Shown: positions 10,364 to 20,270, numbered from the stretch's first letter. The stretch: 64,000 nucleotides of DNA from Paraliobacillus sp. PM-2 (GCF_001368815.1 NZ_CTEI01000001.1:434001-498000); one strand, 5' to 3'. Numbers and translations are program-made. Notes: generated by a model not told the origin, from the sequence alone.

Positions 10364-10648
10364 GTGCATGATTATATTAAAGAACGAACGCTTCGAATCG
10401 GAAATTATATTTTGGAAACAAGAAAAACGGTTCGGGTCATAGCAAAAGAATTTGGTGTTTCAAAAAGTACCGTCCATAAAGACTTAACAGAACGATTACC
10501 AATTATAAATCCAGAGTTAGCCATGCAAGTGAAAAATATTTTGGATCACCACAAAGCAATTAGACACTTGAGAGGCGGTGAAGCAACAAAGTTAAAGTAT
10601 ATTCAATCAACGAAAAAGACAGAATCAACCCTTCAATCACTACAATGA
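10364..10648 (+). CDS. spoIIID: Sporulation transcription regulator SpoIIID
   Basis: Small DNA-binding protein that activates or represses many sigma-E and sigma-K genes in the mother cell. 94 residues from GTG 10364, chosen because GAGGAGG (10349-10355) is well spaced and the product then starts MHDYIKERTLRIG as in B. subtilis. The helix-turn-helix lies at about 22-45 (RVIAKEFGVSKSTVHKDL), followed by a basic C-terminal helix (HKAIRHLRGGEATKLKY). The frame extends to 10319 without a ribosome site. Next gene mbl is the normal neighbour. Confidence 0.95.
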   Translation: MHDYIKERTLRIGNYILETRKTVRVIAKEFGVSKSTVHKDLTERLPIINPELAMQVKNILDHHKAIRHLRGGEATKLKYIQSTKKTESTLQSLQ

Positions 10649-10867
10649 CACAAGAGGTCCTCCCTTATGTTCATAATATAGCTAGTAAAAGTAGGTATGA
10701 ACCACGGCAGATCAAGCAATAATAACCAAACAAAAAAATATCATCTCAAAAAAATAATTAACGAAACTTCTAATTTTGTGATATGATATATAATTAGAAG
10801 TAATGTGTACATTTATACAAAAAACAATACAAAAAACGTGAACAATGAAGTAGGGAGGATCTTAATC

Positions 10868-11869
10868 ATGTTTTCTAGGGATATTGGAATTGACCTTGGA
10901 ACAGCAAATGTTCTAATACATGTGAAAGGAAAAGGCATTGTCTTAGATGAACCATCTGTTGTAGCTATGGATCGTTCTACTGGACGTGTACTTGAAGTAG
11001 GCGATGCAGCTAGGAAAATGGTAGGTAGAACACCAGGGAATATAGAAGCAATTCGCCCATTAAAAGACGGTGTTATTGCAGATTTTGACGTAACAGAAGC
11101 AATGTTAAAATACTTTATCAATAAAATTAATGTGCGCGGTTTCTTTTCTAAACCTAGAATGTTAATCTGCTGTCCAACAAATATTACAAAAGTAGAACAG
11201 AAAGCCATTAAAGAAGCTGCAGAAAAATCAGGTGGAAAAAAAGTCTACCTCGAAGAAGAACCGAAAGTTGCAGCAATTGGTGCAGGCATGGATATTTTTC
11301 AACCAAGTGGGAATATGGTGGTTGACATTGGTGGTGGGACCACAGATGTTGCCGTATTATCCATGGGAGATATTGTGACAGCACAGTCGATTAAAATGGC
11401 AGGAGATAAGTTCGATGTTGAGATATTAAATTTTGTTAAACGCAAATACAAATTATTAATTGGTGAACGAACTGCTGAAGATATTAAAGTGCATGTTGCA
11501 ACTGTTTTTAAAGGCGCTAGAGAAGAATCAATTGATATACGTGGGCGTGATATGGTAACAGGCTTACCTCGCACCATAACCATTCATTCCGGTGAGATTG
11601 AAGAGGCATTACGTGAATCTGTTGGATTAATTATCCAAGCAGCGAAAACAGTACTTGAACAAACACCACCAGAATTATCAGCAGATATTATAGATCGTGG
11701 CGTTATTTTAACTGGCGGAGGCGCTTTACTACACGGCATGGATCAATTATTAGCAGAAGAATTAAAAGTACCAGTACTTTTAGCAGAAGAACCAATGAAC
11801 TGTGTAGCAAAAGGGACTGGCATCATGCTAGAAAACATTGACAAAGTAGAAAAAAGAAAAATTGTTTAA
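10868..11869 (+). CDS. mbl: MreB-like cell shape protein Mbl
   Basis: Actin-family filament protein that organises lateral wall synthesis on the inner membrane face. 333 residues from ATG 10868, 8 nt after AGGGAGGA. Phosphate-1 motif DIGIDLGTANVLIH at 4-17, phosphate-2 VVDIGGGTTDVAVLSMG near 155-170, adenosine motif GGGALLHGMDQLLAEE near 286-300. It lies just downstream of spoIIID, as mbl does in B. subtilis. A TATAAT (10789-10794) upstream may be its -10, but no good -35 accompanies it. Confidence 0.95.
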   Translation: MFSRDIGIDLGTANVLIHVKGKGIVLDEPSVVAMDRSTGRVLEVGDAARKMVGRTPGNIEAIRPLKDGVIADFDVTEAMLKYFINKINVRGFFSKPRMLICCPTNITKVEQKAIKEAAEKSGGKKVYLEEEPKVAAIGAGMDIFQPSGNMVVDIGGGTTDVAVLSMGDIVTAQSIKMAGDKFDVEILNFVKRKYKLLIGERTAEDIKVHVATVFKGAREESIDIRGRDMVTGLPRTITIHSGEIEEALRESVGLIIQAAKTVLEQTPPELSADIIDRGVILTGGGALLHGMDQLLAEELKVPVLLAEEPMNCVAKGTGIMLENIDKVEKRKIV

Positions 11870-12018
11870 TACAAAGAATTGAATAGTGGTCGAATGTCTA
11901 AATTGCAAATTTTGTAGAAGTTCCGGTTCTTATACATATTGCTCACGTTTTTTGTTATATAAATTAAAATGGAAGATAAACCGGTAAAGCATGCATAAAG
12001 AAAGGAGGCCTTCCCCCT

Positions 12019-12846
12019 ATGTTAAGAGGATATTACACAGCAGCGAGTGGAATGATGACACAGCAACGTAGACAAGATGTATTATCAAATAATATTGCAA
12101 ATGCACAAACACCAGGTTATAAACAAGATCAAACAACTGTGCGTGCTTTCCCAGAACTACTCATTCAACGCATGGGTAATAAGGAAATGCCAACAATGAA
12201 CGGTGGATTGGATGTTCCAGATCAACAAACAATCGGATCGATACATACAGGTGTTTATGTCCAAGAGACAATTCCTGACTTTGAACAGGGCGCAATGAAA
12301 AAGACAGGACTAACAACAGATATGGCACTTGTAAATGGGGCGTTACCTGACCAAACAGGTGGAATATTTTTCACCGTACAAGATAATGATGGGAATATTC
12401 GATATACACGTAATGGTAATTTCACTGTTGATGGGGAAGGTTTTTTAACCACTAGTGAAGGTCTTTATCTCCTAGATGAAAATGGTGATCCAATGGAGAC
12501 AGATGGACAATCCTTTAACGTTACGGATGAAGGAATGATACAGGTAGGAAACGAAACGGTACCGATTGGAATTGCATATAGTGCAAATGTTAATGATTTA
12601 GTTAAAGACGGAGAAGGATTGTTTGCCTTAGATGAAGCTGGTGCAACGTTAGGCAATGCGCGAGAAAATCTCAATGTTTCCTTTACTGTACAACAGAAAT
12701 ATTTAGAATCATCAAATGTAAATACTGTGCAAACAATGACAGATATGATGCAAGCATATCGTATGTTTGAAACAAATCAAAAGGTATTACAAGCTTATGA
12801 TCAAAGTATGGATAAAGCAGTCAATCAAATTGCTCGTTTGACATAA
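12019..12846 (+). CDS. flhO: Flagellar hook-basal body rod protein FlhO
   Basis: Distal/proximal rod protein of the flagellar basal body (FlgF/FlgG family), exported by the flagellar type III system. 275 residues. The N terminus MLRGYYTAASGMMTQQRR...LSNNIANAQTPGYK is the rod-protein motif, the FTRNGNF-type central motif reads YTRNGNFTVDGEGFL, and the C-terminal coiled-coil helix ends MTDMMQAYRMFETNQKVLQ. An AAAGGAGG site precedes the ATG. It forms an operon with flhP 26 nt downstream. Confidence 0.93.
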   Translation: MLRGYYTAASGMMTQQRRQDVLSNNIANAQTPGYKQDQTTVRAFPELLIQRMGNKEMPTMNGGLDVPDQQTIGSIHTGVYVQETIPDFEQGAMKKTGLTTDMALVNGALPDQTGGIFFTVQDNDGNIRYTRNGNFTVDGEGFLTTSEGLYLLDENGDPMETDGQSFNVTDEGMIQVGNETVPIGIAYSANVNDLVKDGEGLFALDEAGATLGNARENLNVSFTVQQKYLESSNVNTVQTMTDMMQAYRMFETNQKVLQAYDQSMDKAVNQIARLT

Positions 12847-12872
12847 TCCTAGCGATAGGGAGAGATTAGAAA

Positions 12873-13703
12873 ATGAATCGAATGGCTGTACAAGCAGCAG
12901 TAACGATGGGGCAATTACAACATAAATTGGATGTTGTAAGTCACAATGTTGCTAATGTAGATACAACTGGTTATAAATCACGTGCTGCTCAATTTTCATC
13001 TTTGTTAACACAACAAATCGATAACCTTAGTGATGAACAAGCAAATGCACTTGGCCGCTTAACACCTGATGGCATTCGTTTAGGATCAGGTGCAAAAGTA
13101 GGTCAAACGCAAATCAATTTAGCATTAGGATCGATTAAAGAAACAGACAGAGGCCTTGATATCGCGTTGTTGGAAGACAATCACCTACTTCAGGTAGATG
13201 TGACAGAGAATGGTGTAACAGAACGCCGATTTACGCGAGACGGAACGTTGTATCTTAACAAAATCAATGATGGAGAAGTCATGTTAACGAATGCAGAAGG
13301 ACATCCAATGGTTGGACAAAATGGTGCCATTGTCTTAGCAGCAGGTATGGAAGATGTTTCAATTAGTGAAAATGGTTTTGTTCAAGTTACAAGAAACGGC
13401 CAAACAGCTGTAGAAGGACAATTAGAGCTAGTAGAGGCAATCCGCCCGCAATTTCTTGAAGCCGCTGGTGATAATCAGTTTCGCTTACCAGATGTAACAG
13501 AAACGGCTTATAATGAAGCGGATATTATTCAAGAGGTAGCCTTTGCGGATGTCGCTTTACAGAATGGTGCTATAGAGACATCCAATGTTGATTTAACCAG
13601 TCAAATGACAGAAATGCTTCAGACACAACGAGCGTATCAGTTTAATGCACGAACAATCTCCATGCATGATCAGATGAGAGGATTAGTTAATCGATTACGC
13701 TAG
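12873..13703 (+). CDS. flhP: Flagellar hook-basal body rod protein FlhP
   Basis: Second rod protein of the pair. 276 residues with N-terminal LDVVSHNVANVDTTGYKSR, central RRFTRDGTLYLN and a C-terminal helix DLTSQMTEMLQTQRAYQFNARTISMHDQ. Needed with FlhO to complete the rod in B. subtilis; the rest of the flagellar genes lie elsewhere. Spacing to flhO suggests co-transcription. Confidence 0.93.
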   Translation: MNRMAVQAAVTMGQLQHKLDVVSHNVANVDTTGYKSRAAQFSSLLTQQIDNLSDEQANALGRLTPDGIRLGSGAKVGQTQINLALGSIKETDRGLDIALLEDNHLLQVDVTENGVTERRFTRDGTLYLNKINDGEVMLTNAEGHPMVGQNGAIVLAAGMEDVSISENGFVQVTRNGQTAVEGQLELVEAIRPQFLEAAGDNQFRLPDVTETAYNEADIIQEVAFADVALQNGAIETSNVDLTSQMTEMLQTQRAYQFNARTISMHDQMRGLVNRLR

Positions 13704-13742
13704 TTTACTATAACGATAACAAGTTTAAGGAGTTACCAAGTC

Positions 13743-14042
13743 ATGGAACCAACACAATCAAATGAAACAAATGAAAAAAACGTAGTAAAGCAGGAGCAAA
13801 CAGAAGACATTCAAAACAGAAGAAGAAAGAAACAACGTGAAAAGAAAAAGCAGGACAAAAGACCTGTGCGACGGGTCTTTCCCATTTGGCTTCGCATCGT
13901 TGTTGTCTTTATCTTTAGTTTCTTAGCGTTAATCATTGGATTAGTCGTTGGTTACAGTGTTCTTGGTGATGGTGCGCCAATGGAAGTATTAGAACTTGAT
14001 ACATGGCAGCACATCATTGATATAGTTACTGGTGGAAGTTAA
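13743..14042 (+). CDS. epuA: EpuA-type small membrane protein (often labelled DNA-directed RNA polymerase subunit beta)
   Basis: 99 residues: a highly charged, Lys/Arg-rich cytoplasmic N terminus (1-47) and one membrane helix (about 53-75) inside the conserved block PIWLRIVVVFIFSFLALIIG, followed by VGYSVLGDGAPMEVLELDTWQHIID. This matches the EpuA family, whose role is not well established; the 'RNA polymerase beta' name is an annotation convention. It follows flhP by 39 nt with AAGGAG upstream, as in related genomes. Confidence 0.8.
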   Translation: MEPTQSNETNEKNVVKQEQTEDIQNRRRKKQREKKKQDKRPVRRVFPIWLRIVVVFIFSFLALIIGLVVGYSVLGDGAPMEVLELDTWQHIIDIVTGGS

Positions 14043-14164
14043 TCATAGGACTAATCTATGATTGACTTTTTCTATTGTAAAGGAAGCAACACAAATGCAT
14101 GAGTAGATTAAAGAAGAAAAACGAAAGCTATTTACTAAAAATGAACTAGACAGGAGTGTATTTC

Positions 14165-14587
14165 ATGTTAGATATTCAGCAAATTAAAGAAACCATCCCA
14201 CATCGTTACCCATTTTTATTGGTTGATGAAATCGTAGAATTAGATGGAGAAAAACGAGTAGTGGCAAAGAAAAATGTTACTGTAAACGAACCTTTCTTTC
14301 AAGGACATTTCCCTGATTATCCAGTCATGCCAGGCGTGCTAATTGTTGAAGCTTTAGCACAAACAGGTGCTGTAGCTATACTAAGCAAAGAAGAAAATAA
14401 AGGAAAGATTGGTTTTCTTGCGGGTATTGATAAATGTCGATTTAAAAGACAAGTAAAACCAGGCGACCAACTGCGTTTAGAAGTGGAAATCACTCGACTA
14501 AAAGGGCCAGTTGGGAAAGGAAAAGCAATAGCGACAGTTGATGGAGAACTAGCATGTGAAGCGGAAATCATGTTTGCCATAAAATAA
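14165..14587 (+). CDS. fabZ: 3-hydroxyacyl-[acyl-carrier-protein] dehydratase FabZ
   Basis: Dehydrates 3-hydroxyacyl-ACP in type II fatty acid synthesis, cytoplasmic. 140 residues from ATG 14165, 8 nt after CAGGAG; an in-frame GTG at 14156 overlaps that site. The active-site His48 ([11 protein letters not shown]) and Glu62 (LIVEALAQ) are present, plus the N-terminal [11 protein letters not shown] signature. It is followed by a hairpin terminator. Confidence 0.96.
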   Translation: MLDIQQIKETIPHRYPFLLVDEIVELDGEKRVVAKKNVTVNEPFFQGHFPDYPVMPGVLIVEALAQTGAVAILSKEENKGKIGFLAGIDKCRFKRQVKPGDQLRLEVEITRLKGPVGKGKAIATVDGELACEAEIMFAIK

Positions 14588-14601
14588 GCCCAATAGTATG
14601 A

Positions 14602-14655
14602 GTCCCCTATCTTTAGCTAATGTGAACAGGCTACAAAGAGTAGGGGGTTTTTTGT
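14602..14655 (+). terminator. Probable terminator after fabZ
   Basis: An imperfect stem CCCCTATCTTT / AAAGAGTAGGGG (one bulge) with a long loop, followed by TTTTTTG. Confidence 0.6.
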
Positions 14656-14750
14656 TTTAATCTTCCTTTAATCATTTTAAAATTTTGTAGAATTTTTTTA
14701 AGGAAATGGGAAAACTATACGTGAAATGTAAAATACCAAGGAGGATATAC

Positions 14751-15089
14751 ATGATGAAAAAAAGTATTTGGATGTTATTCGTTTCCGTATTTGCCATGGG
14801 ATTGTTGTTTGGTTGTGCCCAGGATGATGAAGATCCGGTAGATGATGATCAGCCGACTGAAGAAGAACCACAAGAAGAAGCGCCAGAAGGAGATAATCCA
14901 GCAGACGATGACGCAACAAATGAAAATGATGTAACAGATGAAATGGAAGATGAGATGGAAGAGATGGAAGAAGAAGCAGAGGATATGATCGATGATGAAG
15001 ATCAGAATAATGACGACATGAATCAAGATACAGATGAAAACAATAATAATGGTAACGAAGACACAATGAAGGACGATGAAAACAAATAA
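14751..15089 (+). CDS. Very acidic predicted lipoprotein
   Basis: 112 residues. Signal peptide with lipobox LLFGC, then ~85 residues made almost only of Asp, Glu, Asn, Gln, Met and Thr (for example EMEDEMEEMEEE). No domain is recognisable; the tail is probably disordered and strongly negative, as in salt-adapted surface proteins. ATG 14751 (or 14754) follows AAGGAGGAT (14739-14747). It is monocistronic, ending at a terminator. Base composition is GA-rich on the coding strand, which explains long open frames on the other strand. Confidence 0.75.
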   Translation: MMKKSIWMLFVSVFAMGLLFGCAQDDEDPVDDDQPTEEEPQEEAPEGDNPADDDATNENDVTDEMEDEMEEMEEEAEDMIDDEDQNNDDMNQDTDENNNNGNEDTMKDDENK

Positions 15090-15105
15090 TCGTCTCGTAC
15101 ACACT

Positions 15106-15138
15106 AAAAAGGAATCCATATAATTGGATTCTTTTTTT
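15106..15138 (+). terminator. Rho-independent terminator
   Basis: Stem AAAAAGGAATCCA with TGGATTCTTTTT (15106-15118 / 15125-15137), followed by T residues. Confidence 0.85.
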
Positions 15139-15219
15139 GTTCATTAAAATAACCCAAAACTTTACGCAAACCCTTGTTATTGCTATGGTTAATCCTTATA
15201 TGATATAGTAAAAAAGCAA

Positions 15220-15237
15220 AATGACTGACTGGTCATT
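15220..15237. promoter_or_regulatory. Candidate TetR operator
   Basis: An 18-bp inverted repeat with outer arms AATGAC and GTCATT, containing TGACTGACTGGTCA. It lies about 95 bp upstream of the TetR gene and downstream of a TATGAT-like sequence, as expected for autorepression. Confidence 0.6.
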
Positions 15238-15330
15238 CTAAAAACGCTACTGATTCATATAAATACAGTGATCTGTGAAACCATTTAAACCATTCATGCG
15301 TATATCAAAACAGAAAGAAGGTGATGGTCT

Positions 15331-16203
15331 GTGAATGAAAAAAAGCAACGTATTATGGAGGAGAGTATGAAACTGTTTGCTGAAAAAGGATTTCATGCCA
15401 CCTCGATTCAAGAAATAGCAAGAAAAAGTGAAGTATCAAAAGGTGCCTTTTATTTGTACTTCACCTCCAAAGAAGAATTAACAATAGAAATATTTGATTA
15501 CTACACATCATTAATCATGGATAAATTTAGTTTGATTCAAAAGCAGGAAAAAGATGCGAAACAAAAACTTGTAGAACAAATCACGTTCTTTCTAGATCTA
15601 ATCACAAATCATAAAGAGTATATGATTATGCACTTGCGAGACAACATACATATCGGACAGGATATTAATGACTTGGTACTGAAGTTAAATCAACGAGCAT
15701 TTGAGTGGATAAAGACTGCATTGACAGAAATATATGGTGAAAAAATCAACCCGTATATCGTAGATTTTGCGATTCATTTAGATGGCATATTACAAGGGTA
15801 TAGTAAAACAATTGTCATGCATGATTTGTATTTAGATAATCCATCACTAGCTAACTTTATTGTCGACCGTCTAGATAATATGATAATGGGTACGATGAAT
15901 ATGAATGCCCAAGCACAAATCCAGATCGAACAATTATCATTTACAAACGTACAGGCAACGATAAAGAAAGATAACATTGAACAATTAATAAATGAACTGA
16001 GTAATACAATACCCCAATTAACTGTAGCAGCGGACCAAAAGAAACAGTTGCAAGAAGCGGCTCAGATGATAAAGGATGAAGTACAGAAGCCAAAACAAAA
16101 TCGAGTCATTTTAGAAGGAATATTAATGCAACTAAAAGGCATTCCATTATTAGAAGAACAAGTGGTTCGATTATCAAATGAGCTAGCCATAACGATAAAA
16201 TAA
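15331..16203 (+). CDS. TetR family transcriptional regulator of the RND efflux operon
   Basis: 290 residues starting at GTG behind an AGAAGGTGAT site. The N-terminal TetR helix-turn-helix is at about 10-52 (ATSIQEIARKSEVSKGAFYLYFTSKEEL). The long ligand-binding C terminus gives the same total length as B. subtilis YerO, the repressor of swrC. It is first in a three-gene operon with the membrane-fusion and RND genes (13 nt to the next gene), so it probably represses its own operon through the palindrome at 15220. Confidence 0.9.
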   Translation: MNEKKQRIMEESMKLFAEKGFHATSIQEIARKSEVSKGAFYLYFTSKEELTIEIFDYYTSLIMDKFSLIQKQEKDAKQKLVEQITFFLDLITNHKEYMIMHLRDNIHIGQDINDLVLKLNQRAFEWIKTALTEIYGEKINPYIVDFAIHLDGILQGYSKTIVMHDLYLDNPSLANFIVDRLDNMIMGTMNMNAQAQIQIEQLSFTNVQATIKKDNIEQLINELSNTIPQLTVAADQKKQLQEAAQMIKDEVQKPKQNRVILEGILMQLKGIPLLEEQVVRLSNELAITIK

Positions 16204-16215
16204 AGGAGAAATACA

Positions 16216-17091
16216 ATGAGAAAATTAAGCTATATACTTATAGGCATGCTACTCATATTAGTAGCTTGTACGGAAGATGATGCAAATACAGAAGAGCAAA
16301 AGGAAACAATAACCACTGTCGAAGTGGAAGAAGTAACAAAAGGTGACCTCACCGTTGAGAAGATGCTTTATGGACGTACCAGTCCGATTCAAACCACACC
16401 AGTGATGGCACCTATGGTTGGTGAGGTGGATAGCATTGCCGTTGAAAATGGTGACCAAGTAAAAGAAGATGATGAGATCTTAACTATCATTAGCTCACAA
16501 ACAGGAAGAAAACTGACTATCACTGCATCTACTGACGGTCAGCTAGTGCAGTTTCAAGCAGCAGAAGGGGATATCATTTCAACAGAACAACCAGTTGCAA
16601 TGATCGCTGATTTGTCAAAATTAACAGTAGATTTAACCGTAACAGCAAACAATCTACCATTATTTGAGCAGGCATCAGAAGTGAAGGCTTTATTTTCTAA
16701 TGAAGAAAAAGAAACGACTGCAACAGTAGATAATATTGGTACATTACCAAATGAGACAGGACTGTATCCAGTGAAACTAATGGTTGATAATGAAGATAAT
16801 CAATGGCAAGTTGGTACAGTAGCAAAAGTTAGTGTTGTAGAAAATACTGTAAAAGATACATGGGTGGTTCCAACAACAGCACTCGTCGAGGAAGATGATC
16901 AAACCTTTGTTTATGTGATAAACGGAGATATCGTAACAAAAGAAGAAGTGGACGTACTAGAAGCACAAACAGATCGAACAGCCATTGAAGCAGCGTTAAC
17001 TAAAGGAGATCAAGTTGTGACAAGTGGCCAGTTAACCTTATCTGATGATGCTAAAATACGTATAAGTAATGGGGAGGACAATGCATCGTGA
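16216..17091 (+). CDS. Efflux RND adaptor (membrane-fusion protein, HlyD/AcrA type), lipoprotein
   Basis: 291 residues. Lipobox ILVAC near residue 16 indicates a lipid anchor on the outer membrane face. Barrel-sandwich hybrid segments VMAPMVGEVDSIAVENGDQVKEDDEIL and the symmetric ASTDGQLVQFQAAEGDIISTEQPVAMI flank a short hairpin, followed by a beta-barrel and a membrane-proximal domain (VVPTTALVEEDDQTFVYVI). It links the RND pump to the cell exterior. The stop overlaps the start of the pump gene by 4 nt, so the two are translationally coupled. Confidence 0.9.
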   Translation: MRKLSYILIGMLLILVACTEDDANTEEQKETITTVEVEEVTKGDLTVEKMLYGRTSPIQTTPVMAPMVGEVDSIAVENGDQVKEDDEILTIISSQTGRKLTITASTDGQLVQFQAAEGDIISTEQPVAMIADLSKLTVDLTVTANNLPLFEQASEVKALFSNEEKETTATVDNIGTLPNETGLYPVKLMVDNEDNQWQVGTVAKVSVVENTVKDTWVVPTTALVEEDDQTFVYVINGDIVTKEEVDVLEAQTDRTAIEAALTKGDQVVTSGQLTLSDDAKIRISNGEDNAS

Positions 17092-20000
17092 AGTTAGTAG
17101 ATCAATCCGTCAAACGACCTGTTGGGGTCATTATGATTGTCCTAGCAATTATTGCACTAGGAATCATCTCTGTACGAAATTTAGCCATTGATTTAATGCC
17201 CGAGATTGATTTGCCAGTAGCTGTTGTTGCAGTCAATTACCCTGATGCAGCTCCTGAGGAAGTGGAAAAGCAAGTAAGTCAGCCGATTGAGTCTGCATTA
17301 AGTTCGATTGAGGGTGTGGAATCGATTCAAACACAATCACAATCGGGTTCAGCAATCATTTTAATGCAATTTAATATGGGCGCTGATTTAGATAATGCCC
17401 TACTAGAGGTTCGGGAAAGTGTGGATCAAGTCAAAGGTTTCCTACCAGAAAGTGCAGGAGAACCAAGTGTACTACGTTTTAATCCAAATCAAATGCCGAT
17501 CATGTGGGTTGGGTTGTCTGGTGGCGATTTGACACAACTACAAGGGATTGGAGAGGATCAAGTCGTTCCTCAATTTGAACGCCAAGGTGGTGTCGCTTCA
17601 GTCTCTGTTGAAGGCGGTCAAACGCGCATCATTGAGCTAGAACTAGACCAGGCAAAGTTATTACAGTATGGCTTAAGTCCACAACAGATCATGCAAACAC
17701 TTAGTCAAGTCAACCGATCTGCTTCAGCTGGTACAGTTGCTAAAGGGGATAAAAATTTAAACATTCGAATCGAAGGTACGTATACATCTGTAGATGATAT
17801 CCGTGATACACAATTGCAAACGCAGCAAGGAGCGACTGTTCAAGTAGCAGATATCGCAACGGTTAAGGATACACTAGCCGATTCAGGAACGACATTAGTA
17901 AATGGCAAAGATGCTGTTGTGTTATCGGTGATGAAACAATCAGACGGTAATACAGTAGACGTTTCGAATCAAATTTTGGATAAAATGGATGAATTAAATC
18001 GCTCATTTCCGAGTGATGTAGAACTACAAGTAGTTGTTGATACATCTGATTTTATTAAACAATCTATTTCCTCAGTCATCCAAAATATGTTGTTAGGTGG
18101 ATTATTTGCATTATTAATCCTCTTGTTATTCTTAAAAAGTTTTCGTGCAACACTGGTAGTTGGTCTTGCTATACCAATTGCTATTGTAGCTACATTTACA
18201 TTAATATATTTTACAGGAGAAACATTAAACGTCCTTACAATGGGTGGTTTGGCACTAGGTTTGGGGATGATGGTAGACAGTTCAATTGTTATATTAGAAA
18301 ATATTGTTTCTTATCGTCAACAAGGTTATTCCATGAAAGAAGCGGCGAAAAAAGGTGCCTCAGAATTAGCACCAGCAGTAATCGCCTCTACAACAACGAC
18401 ATTAGTGGTATTTTTACCAATTGTATTTGTAGAAGGCATTGCATCAGAACTATTTACACCGTTAGCATTAACCGTTGCTTTTGCATTAGTGGCCTCATTG
18501 ATCGTGGCAATCACACTAATTCCAATGTTGTCATCTAAGTTATTATCAGTAAAAATGCAGGACCATGGCCGTAGATATTGGTTTGATCGTATTTTTACTC
18601 GATTTAATAATAGCTATCAAAATGTGTTAAAGCGGGTATTACATTTTAGAAAAACAACCATTTTTACAAGCTTAGTGATTATCCTAGGGAGCTTAGCGTT
18701 CATTCCATTTATTGGAACAGAATTCATTCCACAAGGAGACCAAGGACAATTAGAAGTATCGGTAGAAACGCCAGTTGGAACGACAGAAGCGAAGACAACT
18801 GAACTAGCTGAAAAGGTAAATGAAAAACTAGCTCGATATGAGGATGTCATTGAAGTCAGCTATGTAACCATAGGTGGTGGCGATGCAACATCAATGGCGA
18901 TGATGGGTGGAGGCAGTACAAATAAAGCCTCTTATACCATTCAATTAGTTAAAGCGAGTGAGAGAGAGCAATCAACAGAAGATATTATGCAAGCCATTGA
19001 TCAGGATGTTCAACAAATTGCAGGTGCTGACATTACAGTTAGCGCAGTTGGAGCAGCAATGAGTGGAGGAAGTCCTATTCAAATTCAGCTTAATGGACCA
19101 GAGCATGAAGTGCTTCAAGCATTAGCAGATGAAGTCATTGCTCAGATAAGTAATGTAGAAGGTGTTTATAATCCAACGACATCAGTAGAAGAAACAACAC
19201 CACAATTAAATATTCACGTAGACAAAGGATTAGCAGCACAATATGGCTTGAGTGAATCGGAGGTAATGTCTCAAGTTCAACTACATTTCACCGGTCAAAC
19301 CGTGATGCAGTATCGGGAAAATGGCGATGATATCGATGTGCGTCTCACTTATCCTGCATCTGAAAGGGATTCATTGAATGATCTGAAAAGCTTGTTGATC
19401 CAAAATCGCCAAGGATCACAAATTCCGTTAGAAACAATTGCAACCTTTAAACAAGAACAAGCACCAGCTACATTGACACGTCAAAATCAACAACAGCAAG
19501 TTAATATTTCTTCAGATGTTGTCGATCGGGACCTTGGTAGTGTTCGAGCAGCAATCGAATCAACATTAGACAGTATGGAACTGCCAGAAGATTACACCTA
19601 CAGCATTGGTGGGCAAGCAGAAGATATGATGGAGGCATTTGCTGATTTAGCATTAGCACTTCTCTTATCTATCTTCTTAGTCTATGCAGTTATGGCTGTA
19701 CAATTTGAAAATTTCCTATACCCGTTTGTGATCATGTTCTCGATGCCAGCAACCGTTGTAGGTATATTAGGTGGGTTGTTCATTACGAACACACCATTAA
19801 GTATCACTGCGTTTATTGGTGTAATCATGCTTGCAGGTATTGTCGTGAACAATGCCATTGTACTTGTTGATTATATCAATATTCTAAGAGCACGAGGAAT
19901 GGATCGATACGAAGCAATCCTAGAAGCAGGAACAAGTAGAATGCGTCCGATCTTAATGACCACATTAACAACGATTCTTGCAATGATTCCATTAGGATTA

Positions 20001-20165
20001 GGAATAGGAGAAGGAGCGGAAATGCAACAACCAATGGCCATTACCGTTATCTTTGGCCTAACCATTTCAAGTATTTTCACCTTACTTCTCATCCCAGTTG
20101 TGTATACGTATTTTGACGATTTATCAGAAAAAATAAAAGGGAAATTTAAAAAAGCAGAAGAATAA
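17088..20165 (+). CDS. swrC: RND family efflux transporter, SwrC/AcrB type
   Basis: 1025 residues, the usual length for a proton-driven RND pump with 12 membrane helices and two large extracytoplasmic loops. N-terminal SVKRPVGVIMIVLAIIALG and PEIDLPVAVVAVNYPDAAPEEVE are the family start; GGLALGLGMMVDSSIVILENI (TM4 proton-relay Asp region) and the second-half FIGVIMLAGIVVNNAIVLVDYIN are visible. In B. subtilis SwrC protects against surfactin and is next to a TetR gene as here; the actual substrate is not known. It starts with GTG overlapping the adaptor gene. Confidence 0.93.
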   Translation: MKLVDQSVKRPVGVIMIVLAIIALGIISVRNLAIDLMPEIDLPVAVVAVNYPDAAPEEVEKQVSQPIESALSSIEGVESIQTQSQSGSAIILMQFNMGADLDNALLEVRESVDQVKGFLPESAGEPSVLRFNPNQMPIMWVGLSGGDLTQLQGIGEDQVVPQFERQGGVASVSVEGGQTRIIELELDQAKLLQYGLSPQQIMQTLSQVNRSASAGTVAKGDKNLNIRIEGTYTSVDDIRDTQLQTQQGATVQVADIATVKDTLADSGTTLVNGKDAVVLSVMKQSDGNTVDVSNQILDKMDELNRSFPSDVELQVVVDTSDFIKQSISSVIQNMLLGGLFALLILLLFLKSFRATLVVGLAIPIAIVATFTLIYFTGETLNVLTMGGLALGLGMMVDSSIVILENIVSYRQQGYSMKEAAKKGASELAPAVIASTTTTLVVFLPIVFVEGIASELFTPLALTVAFALVASLIVAITLIPMLSSKLLSVKMQDHGRRYWFDRIFTRFNNSYQNVLKRVLHFRKTTIFTSLVIILGSLAFIPFIGTEFIPQGDQGQLEVSVETPVGTTEAKTTELAEKVNEKLARYEDVIEVSYVTIGGGDATSMAMMGGGSTNKASYTIQLVKASEREQSTEDIMQAIDQDVQQIAGADITVSAVGAAMSGGSPIQIQLNGPEHEVLQALADEVIAQISNVEGVYNPTTSVEETTPQLNIHVDKGLAAQYGLSESEVMSQVQLHFTGQTVMQYRENGDDIDVRLTYPASERDSLNDLKSLLIQNRQGSQIPLETIATFKQEQAPATLTRQNQQQQVNISSDVVDRDLGSVRAAIESTLDSMELPEDYTYSIGGQAEDMMEAFADLALALLLSIFLVYAVMAVQFENFLYPFVIMFSMPATVVGILGGLFITNTPLSITAFIGVIMLAGIVVNNAIVLVDYINILRARGMDRYEAILEAGTSRMRPILMTTLTTILAMIPLGLGIGEGAEMQQPMAITVIFGLTISSIFTLLLIPVVYTYFDDLSEKIKGKFKKAEE

Positions 20166-20175
20166 TACAAAGCGG

Positions 20176-20208
20176 AACAGCCCTGGTTACATAGGGCTGT
20201 TTTTTTTG
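20176..20208 (+). terminator. Terminator of the RND operon
   Basis: A 9-bp stem AACAGCCCT / AGGGCTGTT (20176-20184 with 20193-20201) followed by a run of T. Confidence 0.92.
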
Positions 20209-20270
20209 GCTCTATTATATATGTTGGGGTATGAAAAAATAGATCATCGACAGCTTTGCTGGAGATGATC

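Noticed and set aside
14698-15144. Two long minus-strand frames over the acidic lipoprotein
   Set aside because: They result from the GA-rich coding bias of the lipoprotein gene, which has its own ribosome site, lipobox and terminator.
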